This document shows positions 31,510 to 43,000 of a stretch of DNA of 64,000 nucleotides, one piece after another. Every line of letters starts with the position of its first letter. Positions within the stretch are counted from its first letter, which is position 1. The DNA lies in the NCBI RefSeq assembly GCF_033807575.1, contig NC_084729.1, forward strand, positions 7,130,001 through 7,194,000, in the 5' to 3' direction. Source of the DNA: Cydia pomonella (taxonomy: Eukaryota; Arthropoda; Insecta; Lepidoptera; Tortricidae). The notes beneath the pieces were generated by a model. That model was not told the origin of the DNA and did not search any database. It worked only from the letters and a program-made list of their open reading frames with translations. The translations under genes and the position numbers were made by a program.

Positions 31510-31740
31510 ATTAGGGTTGAAAAATCCCGGAAAAATTCCCGTTTTTTTCTAAAGGCAAAGTTTTATTCGGAAAAACATTGTCACATAGTGTCTATATTTT
31601 TCCGATAGAAACGAAAAAATCGGAAAAAACGCACGCACGCACGGAAAAAAGTACTTGTGAATTTAAACGAAAGGAAAAATTTAAAAGGTCCTAAAAAACG
31701 ATTTGATTATTTTCGACATTTTTCAACCCAATCAGTGTTG
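31510..31740. repeat. Foldback patch built on 'CGGAAAAA'
   Basis: Starts AGGGTTGAAAAATCCCGG, ends TTTTTCAACCCA. Between the ends the word CGGAAAAA or its complement (TTTTTCCG) recurs with variations, plus a short (GCAC) run. It has the shape of a foldback element made of one degenerate word. Confidence 0.6.
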
Positions 31741-31929
31741 CCAGCAGCTGCTTATTTGGAAAATGATGCAATTAAAAATGTAAAAACGCAAGCGCTAAAG
31801 AAATTAGTACCATTAGGTATGTGAATTTAACTCATAGAGACAAGAATCTGTGCTGCAAGCACTTAGCAATTATACGGGTAAATAATAAAATTAATAAACA
31901 GTGAAAAAGAGTCCTATGAAATATAATAA

Positions 31930-32060
31930 TAATGTTTAACTTGGACCGCCAAGGACGTCAACTGACGCGCGCGGCCACAGCCCAATATGGACCTTCGTGC
32001 ATTACGACAAGGTTCACGATGGCGTGCACACAATAGGCGTGGCGTTCAAAGCTAAAAACC
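31930..32060. repeat. GC-rich repeat with 'GGCGTGGCG' end
   Basis: Words GGACGTCAACTGACGCGCGC and CACAATAGGCGTGGCGTTC. A related inverted sequence lies at 23946-24060 (ACGCCACGCCTATGATCATT, TGACGCTGCGCGCGTCAAAT), with shorter relatives near 2400-2440 and 52600-52665. Probably a MITE family. Confidence 0.5.
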
Positions 32061-32859
32061 TTATTTTCATTGGGGTAAAATAAAATATGGCAAGTGGCAA
32101 CCGACTACCATGGCTACATAGGTTATAGTGGTTTAAAAAATGGAGATTAAGTAATGTATGTGCACAAACGCTCACTGCACACGCAACGGAATTCCGGGCG
32201 GAAATCTATCGTTTCTGTCTGATCTGACGGAGTTATTTCTGTCGGTTGTCCGAAACTGGATCGCCAGGCCCGTTCTGTAAGTCAAGTGTTCCGTTTCAGA
32301 GGGTGTCAGAATACTGTTACCAATAAATATTTCTTCAATACAATACTTTTTCTACTTAACACTCTAAATAATTAAACTAAATTTCGTGCACTAAAGTGTT
32401 GCCAAAAATATTCAATGTTTGATATTTTTGCATATGAACCATTTTTTTACATTGCAAATATTGTAAACGATGTGCTGATATTTGGTGAAACGGAAAAATA
32501 TTATTTCTCGGGCCCGAAATCGGTTCTGATATCAGGCCTGATAACTTTATCAGTGGATGTATGTATGTATATACTTTATTGTACATAGACATAAAAACAT
32601 GAAAAACACAGTTACAGAGTAAATTAAATACAACAAAGCGAACTTATCCTTGTATATGTACTTGGCACTTAACGGGTAATTTGTCATTTCTGTTTCACAT
32701 ACATATTTTCCTCACGATTCCTCCCAGAATTTTGCCGCATCTGCTTTGAGCATATGTTATATTAATTTGGAAACCTTTTGTAAGGTTTAGGTTAGAAACA
32801 GGCCTTTTTTTATTTAGTGTCCTTTTTTTTCGTTAGATATCGATAAAATTTGGTTGATA

Positions 32860-33112
32860 AATAAATAAATATTTATAGACATATTCTTACACAACTTGAC
32901 TAAGTCCCACGGTAAGCCAAGAAGGCTTGTGTTGTGGGTACTCAGACAACGATATATATAATATACAAATTTTTAAATACATAGAAAACAACCATGACTC
33001 AGGAACAAATATCTGTTGCTCATCACACAAATAAATGCCCTTACCGGGATTCGAACCCAGGACCATCGGCTTCATAGGCAGGGTGACTACGCACTAGGCC
33101 AGACCGGTCGTC
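32860..33112 (-). mobile_element. tRNA-derived SINE, copy 3
   Basis: Minus orientation: it ends GGCCAGACCGGTCGTC with box B GGGATTCGAACCCAGGACC. The body and (TTTA)-type tail match the 2616 copy. Confidence 0.9.
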
Positions 33113-33239
33113 AAATAGATATCCATATTCAGTACATACATACCTAATAAACGCAATTTCTCCATAATGTCTTAAAAATTATTCCAGTGGTGAAAACGTA
33201 TGGTATTTTCGTTTCTGAACGGAAAATATATATTTTTTT

Positions 33240-33765
33240 TTGTCCCTAATTGGAATTTCGTATAGAGTTGTGCCCGCTCGGTCTTTAAAAAGAGCGCTCC
33301 GATCTCGGTCAATCAGTCAAACGAACTAGTTCGCTCTTTTAGGTCCTTTAGTTCAGGAGCAAATCTCGAGATCTGAATGAGGATGACTAGGTTATATCTT
33401 GCTCTCGCTCGCAAATAAACAGAGCGAGAGCGTGAGAGAGCGAATTTCTTGACCTTGACTCATTCCGATCATTCGCTCCCGACCGATTTGTTACTTGGTA
33501 CTGAGGGCCTACCGCGAACCACGTTCGACGTGTTGCCTCTCTGTCGCACTTGTAAATTCGTACGTAAGTGTGACAGGGAGGCAACCCACCGAACGTAGTT
33601 CGCGGTAGGCCCGCTGACTTACCGACTACTGAACTAAAGGACCGAGACCGATTAAGAGCGCTTAAGATGAACTAGTTCCTTTCGGTCTGTGGTGGGATTT
33701 CATTCTTTTTAGTTCTTCGGTCCTGACCGACTCAAGCCTAATTTCGTATTTTATACCACCCAGAA
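33240..33765. repeat. Foldback patch built on 'GACCGAG', interrupted by a MITE
   Basis: The left half (33268-33400) has AGAGCGCTCCGATCTCGGTC and ACGAACTAGTTCGCTC. The right half (33615-33760) has GGACCGAGACCGATTAAGAG and AAGATGAACTAGTTCC. The halves are inverted. The 'GGGCCTACCGCGAA' MITE at 33503-33612 sits in the middle. Confidence 0.55.
33503..33612. mobile_element. Foldback MITE, 'GGGCCTACCGCGAA' family, copy 3
   Basis: GGGCCTACCGCGAACCACGT pairs with ACGTAGTTCGCGGTAGGCCC. About 110 bp, close in sequence to the interrupted copy at 19379. Confidence 0.85.
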
Positions 33766-34809
33766 TAATTCTAACCTGTGAAACAGCCAAATTTTATCGA
33801 ACCCTAACGAAAAATAACAACGGCAATTTAATAAAAATCGGCCGGGGTGTCGGAATTGATGCCAAAGATTAATAAAGTTTATAAAATATTATGCTAATTT
33901 AAAATATTATATTAATTTGTAAAGGACGTAAAGGGATTTACAGATCATACAGATGTAGCAATAGGGTTGTTTCCAATTTTTTGAAACGCTTGTATTACGT
34001 TCTATATTAACTAAAAGTTGCCCTAAAATTCAACTTTTATACTAAAAACGGCTTTAAATATGTTAAATTAACAAAATATATTTTGACAGATGCTTTCGCG
34101 CCCAAAACGCTCTTTGAAAATTGTGTGACGTTACAGTTTACGGTTTGACACATACCTACATACACACGTAGAAGATACGAACTGTCAACTGACATTTGTC
34201 ATATGTTGTTTATCGCGTAACTGTCAACAGTGTCAATCCGAGAGTTGTGACGTCATCAGAATCTTCAATAACGTTTCGAGTTTGGTCACGTGACGTGTGC
34301 CAAAAGATATTTTAAATTCAATATTTACAAAAATATGGTCATTACAGGTACCCTAAAAGTAGTTTAACATGTTATTATAATCCAAAAGAATTTATTGGTA
34401 TACAATTCTGCCCTAAGATTTGTAGATGGAAACAACCCTATTGCTACACAACTTATGAACCAATAGGGCCAGTACAGACGAGAAAATGTTATCAACAATC
34501 TGATTAAATGGTCTAATCTTGGACGCACGGAATGAGCACTGTCAATTATATATAGCAAAGTTGTATATGGTTTGACATTATTGTGGATTACTATTTAGAC
34601 GTTTGGCACGCTGGATCGGATTCGCACATCGGTCCGATGTTTGAGCGAGATAACACTATGCGCGTATTATAGCAACATCCTGCTCGCACATTGGAGCGAC
34701 ATTCGAATCAGCGCGCTATGCGCCATAGGTGTGTTGTTGTGTATTTATGATTGGATGTTGTTATAACTTTGAAATAAACTATCTTGCCAATAAATGTTGT
34801 TTTGTTTCT

Positions 34810-36058
34810 GACGATTTTTCTTGACAAAACTGAGAAATCGGATACAGGTACTAAGGTCCGACCGAGATCTCGGTCTCGGTCTCGGTCTCGGCATTCTCGG
34901 CCAAAAATCAGGCCGAGATCTCGGTCTCGGCTCTCGGCCAAAATGGGCCGAGATTCTTGCCGAGACCGAGACTAGACAATAAGTTATCATTGGTGGATTT
35001 GAATTTACCGCGCACGAGCGCCCGCTTCTAAGAGTTCTAAGCCACCCGTTGGTTGCATCGCCCGCGTGGTGTGACGTTTTTTGTGATTTTGATTGGTTTC
35101 GTACCCACATTTTAAGCCAATTACTTATCAAATACGGTGTTGGGTTGGGATCGGATAGGCTCGGTTGCCAGTAAAGACTTGTTCTTTAGTTCTTTTCGTT
35201 TTGTGGTTGTTGTTATTGCGGAAGAGTTAATAAATGAGTGTATATTGTTATTGAGATGTAACTTAAATTAACTTGATGTGGGTGTAAGATGACATTGAGT
35301 ATTTTGCTACCTAATATATTTTTATTTCCGGGAAAAAGTAAAGCAGTAGGTATGTACAAAACAATACCTGTGGCGGATTACTGTTGTAGAATATTGGACA
35401 TAACTATAATTTTGATTATTGTTATTGTACCTCTTTTTGTGCACATCTGTACTAGAAAAACTGGCCAAGTGCGTGTCGGGCAACGCATAATGGAGGGTTC
35501 CGTACCTTATTCATACAATACAAAAAGCCAGACAAGCAAAAGAGAGAATGTTTGTGGCACTTGCTTCGTTTTAATAAGAATATATTCAAAATAATTTTCC
35601 TGATAAAGTATTTATCACAGCTTAATTATTTACCTTACTAAGATGCGACTTACATTACATAATAGACCTTCGTTCCATATATCGTTATAAAATATATCGA
35701 ATAGTTATCGAGTAAAATGGTTGTGACATACGGACAGACGCAGACAGACGGCAATGGCGAAACTATAAGTTGCCATTCTGGCTACGGAACCCTAAAAATA
35801 CCATTTAATAGCGCTATGAATTGATCATGATAACTTTTTCTGATAAATCGTCGAATTTCGACTATTAAAACATTTTGATTGCAAAAATAGTTTTTTTTTC
35901 TTTTATTTTATAAATTCTCGGTCTCGGTCTCGGCCAAGAATCCCATTGAATCTCGGTCTCGGTCTCGTTCTCGGCCGAGACAGAAAAAGCATTCTCGGTC
36001 GGACCTTAACAGGTACGTACATGTATCCGATTTCTCAGTTTTGTCAAGAAAAATCGTA
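34810..36058. mobile_element. Foldback element with (TCTCGG)n inner ends
   Basis: The outer arms ATTTTTCTTGACAAAACTG.. (34812) and ..CAGTTTTGTCAAGAAAAAT (36035) are inverted. Inside them TAAGGTCCGACCGAG is inverted as TCGGTCGGACCTTA. Next come runs of TCTCGG at 34862-34975 and 35918-35998. The centre (about 34980-35910) contains a fragment of the 'GGGTTCCGTAC' repeat (35455-35800) and unrecognised AT-rich sequence. Confidence 0.65.
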
Positions 36059-37094
36059 CACGAAAATGGTACACAATTACGTAATCGTGTTCATAAATGT
36101 CTGAACAAAACTTCTACAGGTGTTTATTTAGTCACCTGCACTAATTTACGGGGTGAATATATAGGTCATACTGAGCAACTGTTACCGTAGTTGCAGTTGT
36201 AGATTCGCGAGAAAAAAGAAATCGAGAAAAAAAAAATTGGCTGATTCATATATTTTGGCTGTCTGATCTTGACATTTTCTATGCATGGGAGAGAATTTTT
36301 TTTCGCGATTTTGGGGTTGGTCTCATAGTAAAAGTTGCGTAAGAAAATTAGCAACTTAGGTATGAGGTGAACATTTACAGCGCCATCTAGTATTACTTCT
36401 TGCAGACTTTAATTTATATCGCCCTCTAGTGTCGAGTAGCAGCGGTTCCTGCCAAGTTAGTATACTCACGTCGTAGTGCACTTGCACTGCTTATCTTTCG
36501 TCATATTGCGATTTATTTCTCATAGAGGGCGCTGTTATTAAACCTTTGTAAAATTTTTTTTAACCAAATCTAATGCGATTTTCGTTTTAAATTTTCTGAA
36601 TAACTATAGCCAGACAAGTTTCTCTTTTCAGTTATACCAATATACTTTCTCTTCTCTTTGGTTGTACCGTTACCGTTACGTTTATCCTAGTAAAGTAAAA
36701 AAAAATATTTATGTTCCCTTAGCTAGAGGTTAATATTCATAGTCTTGACATTTAAACATTTTAAACTAGTGCTTTGAAAACAAAATATTACATTTTTTTT
36801 ATTCCAACCTTCTTAAATAATTCTGCCATCTCCAAATCTGGCCACATTAGCCTCTGACATGATTTAAAAATCATAATTAGACTTTCAATCATTACTCTGA
36901 CGTGTATCTATTTTGGAACAATAAAAATGTAAATTATATCGTGTAATTATCAGATAACTTGAAAAACATATTATGTTTTGGAGAAAAAACAAGCTAGCAG
37001 TGTCGCTTTGCCCAAAGGAGGGCAGTGGCGCAGTCCCACCGGGATTCAATCCAAATTAAAAACATTCCAAGACTGAAACTATACAAAATTCAAA

Positions 37095-40000
37095 ATGACT
37101 TTGCTGGATAGAATACCGGATAGCACATGGTTTTTCTGTTTTCCCATGTCATTGGCTGTTTTCTGCATAACAGTGCTAGGTATCGTAAGTATCATGTTAA
37201 TATTAGATTTGTCAATTTTCTCAAAGGCATATCTTAGTACCTAGTTCGTGTCATTCACGATGACGCGCATCAGATTTGTCAAATTTAACCTTTAGTAACA
37301 TTGTATTACGAGTCAAGGCACACGTCTTCGTGAATGACACGATATATACCTAAAGTAAAGGCTATCTCTAGTATGTAAATGATATCTACCGGGTGTATAG
37401 CAATGGCAAACCATCTCTTCTTCCTCTTCCTCGCGTTGTCCCGGCATTTTGCCACGGCTCATGGGAGCCTGGGGTCCGCTTGGCAACTAATCCCGGGAAT
37501 AGGCGTAGGCACAAGTTTTTACGAAAGCGACTGCCATCTGACCTTCCAACCCAGAGGGTAAACTAGGCCTTATTGGCATTAGTCCGGTTTCCTGACGATG
37601 TTTTCCTTCACCGATAAGCGACTGGTAAATATCAAATGATATTTCGTACATAAGTTCCGAATAACTCATTGATACGAGCCGGGGTTTGAACCCGCGAGCT
37701 CCGGATTGCAAGTCGCACGCTCTTACCGCTGGGCCACTAGCGTTCATAGTATGATAAACCATGCCGGTAGAAAAACGTGCGAACTTCAGATTGTATATGG
37801 GACTTCGCGGTCTTAGCGCCAACATCGTTAAAAGTTACCGCCCTTTTCTACTGACAAAATTGGCTTGCTACTAACAGTCAGTAGATATACGATTTAAAAG
37901 AAATATCCAGACTAGGAAATTAAGTAGTTATAAGTGTTAATTTTGAAAATCAAGAAAAAAGCGTATTCTCATCTTAATATCCGGAAACGATGCGAGTCGA
38001 ACTCGCGCACCGAGGGTTCCGTACAAACCTGTAGGCATATACATATTATTATATGATGTAACAAAAAATTTACGGTTTTCGCGGTAGGTCCCCTGCCGGG
38101 CTAGCACATGATTGGCGCGACAGTATCTCGCGGCGAGATAGACTACTATTAACATAATTAGAAAAAGACGGGTAGTCTATCTCGCCGCGAGATACTGTCG
38201 CGCCAATCATGTGCTAGGCCTACTGTAGTATATAAACCCACAGAATAAATAATAGTACTACCATACAGAAATTACTTTACAAAACCGAAGTTTGACAGCG
38301 ATTAAGGGACGAATTATGCTGTCTCTTTCTAATGTACATCCCTTTCGGCCATTTAGGGTTGTCAAAATTCCAGTCATCATCTTATCTGTTGTCGTGCACG
38401 TATAGGATAGGGACATCAAGTTGTGCCAACCCTAATAATCGAGTTGGGCGTGCAGCGTGGCGGGGCGTGCAGCGTGCATGTTAAACAAATGCAAACGTAT
38501 AGGAGCGGCCTTAGTGCACACTGCTCACATCACTTGTGAGCCCGACGCCACGCTGCACGCCCCGCCGAACGCTCCGCTTCGAGCGTCCACTCAGGCCTTA
38601 CACTTAGAGCAATGCTGAGCCAAACGGAGCCGGGAAAAGCCGAAAGGAGGAGTGTCCCACTGATAAAGCTCTGTTGTTACAGATCCACCCGTTCCTGTGG
38701 ATCAAGGTGATGAAGGTGTACCGTAGCGAGCTGTTCGTGTTCATGTACGTTCTCATCGTGTTCTGGGCCGTGCTTAGCGTGGCGCTGCTCTACGCCATAT
38801 ATGCGGTGGGTATTAGAATACAACACAACACACACAACAAACAAACAAACATTTACATACCTTCTTTTTTTTTCTTAAAAACTGATCGGCTTATTGTTGT
38901 ACTGCATAATAGATATAGATTGCTTGTAAAACTTATTTACATAACTAAATAGTTGTGTAAGTAAGTTTTGATACCTACGAGTAAGCATTGTAAATTAATG
39001 ATTTAACTCAGTACTCACCTACTAAATAGTATTTTATGCAACAGTAGTATAAGAAGGGTCAAAAAAGGCGAGTGGCGTGAGTTACAATGTGAGCCGGAGC
39101 CGAAGGCGTAGGCGAACATTGTAAAGGAATACGCCACGAGAATTTTTTGACCTACTTATACAACGTTGCATACAATATTTTTCCTACGAGTCAACAAAAA
39201 TAAATCTTAATTTAGGTAAACAAATTACAGCAAAAGTATATAGCCAAGACGCGCGAGCACACCTTGTTACGCGCCCGGCCCGCCCCGGGCCGCGGCCGGC
39301 CGGTCGGCGACACCTCCTCGTAACTCATGAGGCCCTGGTATTTGCTACTTGCTAAAATAATTTTTTGGACAGTTTTTTCTCAATTTTGGCCACCGTAGCC
39401 TACGGAGACTAACAAGCAACGCTAAGCGGTCTTCGTAGTCTATGGGTGTTGCTATATTACGGGTGTCACATGCGTGTTTCTGACTTATGAAGTAATTATT
39501 TTTACTATGCAACCAAATGAATATTTTGTAAGTTGGCAGCAATGCACTTAGTTTAAAACTGTATTCGTTTTGGTTTTGTTAGGTTGGTAGCCATTAATCG
39601 CAGTAACGTTATAGCTTATAAAAGCACAAGAGCTGTTATGAGGAATAGACAATATAGACTTTTCTTAAAATCTTTTATGTATGTTCTTATATTCGTGTTA
39701 ATGAATGCATAAATGACAGATAACAGTAGAGGAGTAGGAAAATATGTTTGTATAACTTATGAGTGGGTATGACACAACATTGTTAGTTTTATTTTGCCAA
39801 CAAACTGTCCTTAATTTGGCGAAAAAATATGTATACAATTTTTTTTTTATTGAAACGAGATTTATTCACTTACACTTTTAATATTCAAGTCATATTGGAA
39901 ATTCACCAGTTACGATGTGCTACCCATACTAAATATTTTTTTAACAGGCGGACACGTCTGTTAACGATGCTATTAAGCTTAGAATAAATTTAATATTGGA

Positions 40001-43000
40001 AAAATGACTGCCTACTACTGCTACTGGGTGAGACTTGAACTCATCCAATGGCTCATCCAAGGCAGTAATTTTTAGTTTTAAATTTATTCTAAGCTTAATA
40101 GCATCGTTCGCATACGTTTCTGCTTGTTAAAAAACATTAATAAATCAGCAATTTAATTTCTTTAATAATTTTGAAATGTTAAAAAAAAAGTAACGTATTT
40201 TTTTCTAAAAACCCCCAGTTAAGTTAACAGTGTGAATCTAGCACGAGTTGCGTTCTGCGCCAGTCCCAAAGAGAATTAAGAAGACCAAGAGTGCTCACTC
40301 CATACAACGGTTTTGTTACCAAAAAGACTATTATTTTCGTAATCTACATCTAGCGTCAAGTAGTGGAACTCTCAGTACTGCTACTCGACATTAGATGTCG
40401 CAGCAAACAAAGTCTAATGCTCAACGATTTTCCGCTAATATTATAACCAGAGTGAGCGTAGGAGTTTCGGACCTCAAAATCGTTGAGCATTAGACTTTTT
40501 GTTTGCCGCGATATCTATTTTCGAGTAGCAGTACTGAGAGTTACTCTACTTGATGCTAGATGTCGACTACGAAAATAATAAGCGTTTTAATTTGTACCAA
40601 AACTGATATATGGAGTGAGCACTCTATGTACTTCTTATTTCTCTATGACCAGTCCATACTTGAAGTCGCGCAAGATGTATGGATTCACGCGCGAGACGCA
40701 ACTCATGCTAGCAGGTCTGATGTTCCAGGAGTCTCACTGCATCTACGCGTTCTGGATCTGGTACACGATGGTGTTCGGCGTGGTGATGGCGGGCTTGATG
40801 TTCCTCCTGTTCTGTGGGTTCTGCGTGCTGGCCATGCGCCGCAAGTCCATCGTGGCGTTGCTGGCCTGTATCTATTATTTAGGTGACTATCCTTTGGGGT
40901 TTTCATATCTTTCTTCACAAAAATGTGTAAGAGGTTATTAAGAAAACGAATTGTACTCTTTGCAAAATGACAACTTCCTTATATCTTGTGAATTTTTCAT
41001 GAAAATTCCATGTTTTCATGGTTTTTCCTTGAAATTGGGCTCGTATGGCTTCCACTATTTTGATGTCGATCGCTTCCGCATAATATATTCTAGTTTTATA
41101 GGTTTCGCTTTAAAAAAAAGTTTTTTTCTTTGCAAATTTTGAAAAAAAAAAGGAAACCCTATAACTAAACCTAGTTTTTCATTGTGTCAATGTTTTTTTT
41201 TCTTTTTATTTGGGACAAAAAACAGTAACACACAGGTTTAGACACAGGAATAGAAAACAAAAAATAATAAAGTGTGAGACCAACAACATCGTCCACAGAT
41301 TACTAGATTACCTACTGATAAATCTACATTAAATAGCGTTAGGTAACAATATAAAGCTAAAATGAACACAGCTAATAATATACTAAAAAATCAAACGAGT
41401 CTCTGTTCTCTCGGAATTATATGAACGGGCCACTTTTGAAATCCTCGTTTCTAGCCCATTATTTTCACTCATTCGCCTTTTTTGCAGTGACCCTCTACTT
41501 TGTGGTAGTAGTGAACAAGCAGAGGAAGGAGGTGTTCGGGCTGGCGGCGACGTGTGGCTCGTGTGCCATCAAACACGTGTTCCCTAACGCAGAAGTAGAA
41601 CAGACACACGACAAACACACGCCCATGTCGACCACGGTGTATACAATGCATCCTACGATGAGGACCGACAATTACGTGCATGGTGAGCAAAAATATAACA
41701 GTTTAAACGTGACCATTAACTAAAGACAGGAACTATGTTTTCTACTCGTCGAATCTTATTTCTTATACCAAATTATAATTGCGTACTTTTCATGTATGGG
41801 CTCCTAAATAAATAAATAAATATAGGACATTATTACACAATAGTACATTGTGCAACGAGGGGGGTAAATGAAATTTTGGACACGAGGGTGGTAATTACAG
41901 ATCCGAGTTTGCAATATTCTTACCCCCGGAGTTACACACAATGTTATTCATCACACTTGCGAAGAAAAAACTAGATTTTAAACGAAATAATTCTTAAATA
42001 CGGTGACATATCAAACATTCGTCCGCCATTTTGCAATTTCTTGACAGGTTAGGCATCGAAGGCACAGACCTACTCGGCATTCAGCCACGATTGAAAATTA
42101 TTTAAAAATATTTAAAACGTGTGTTAAATTAATCAAATAGAATAATTTTAAACTTAAACAAAAATATTAAATTATAAACGTCAGTATTTTAAAAGTAAAA
42201 CTAATTTATGCTACTTGGTTTGTATGAATAAGTGACATCATTTAAAAATAAAGCTATAACTCCCTAGGGAGTTATAGTTTTTTTTTTTCACAATCCATAA
42301 CTCCCCCGGGAACAAAATAGGCCTTTGTCCTTACACCTGCATGAAAACAGACCTTTTTCGAGCAAGTGTGATGAAAATTGACTAAGTCCCACAGTAAGCT
42401 CAATATGGCTTGTGTTGAGGGTACTTAGACAACGATATATATATTATAATATATAAATATTTATAAATACTTAAATACATAGAAAACACCCATGACTCAG
42501 GAACAAATATCCATGCTCATCACATGAATAAATGCCCTTACCAGGATTTGAACCCGGGACCATCGGCTTCATAGGTAGGGTCACTACCCACACCCACTAG
42601 GCCAGACCGGTCGTCAAACCCTAACTCAGCTATAATATTCATTTCGATACGTTGTAGTCAACTATAAAGAATTAGACCAATCAACGTGCTGCGTTGCTCC
42701 CATATAAAAGGCATAAACGGGCGACAATAGCCATAGTATTTTGTTTACTGAGATAAGTACTTACCAATTTTCATTAATTATTTAGCTGTTATCATACAAT
42801 AAGTATTATTTTATAGTTGACGCGTACATAATCAAGCTTTTCAATCTCGTACCTTACTTAGGCAACTCAGCAAGCTTCGTTGCCTAAACACGGTACTCGA
42901 CTGAAAAGCTCTCTATTATATCACGATTGTAAAATACTAATTTATCTGATACTGCAAAATTTTCACAGCTTCTGGCGAGACTCGAACTTACGAACTTTTA

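Larger units (their letters stand above)
31501..37094. other. Region between COQ2 and the sushi gene
   Basis: No exon recognised. It contains the word-built foldbacks at 31510, 33240 and 34810, a GC-rich repeat (31930-32060), a SINE (32860-33112), a likely LINE tail (32555-32650) and otherwise AT-rich sequence. The promoter of the downstream gene was not identified. Confidence 0.5.

Noticed and set aside
34745..35131. A 128-codon Arg/Pro-rich frame at the TCTCGG runs
   Set aside because: The composition is produced by the hexamer repeat. The opposite strand is open for the same reason.
39036..39740. The centre of the large palindromic element appears flipped relative to the 29 kb copy, suggesting recombination between the arms
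   Set aside because: Because the element is a palindrome, an ordinary insertion in the opposite direction, truncated after the centre, gives the same picture.
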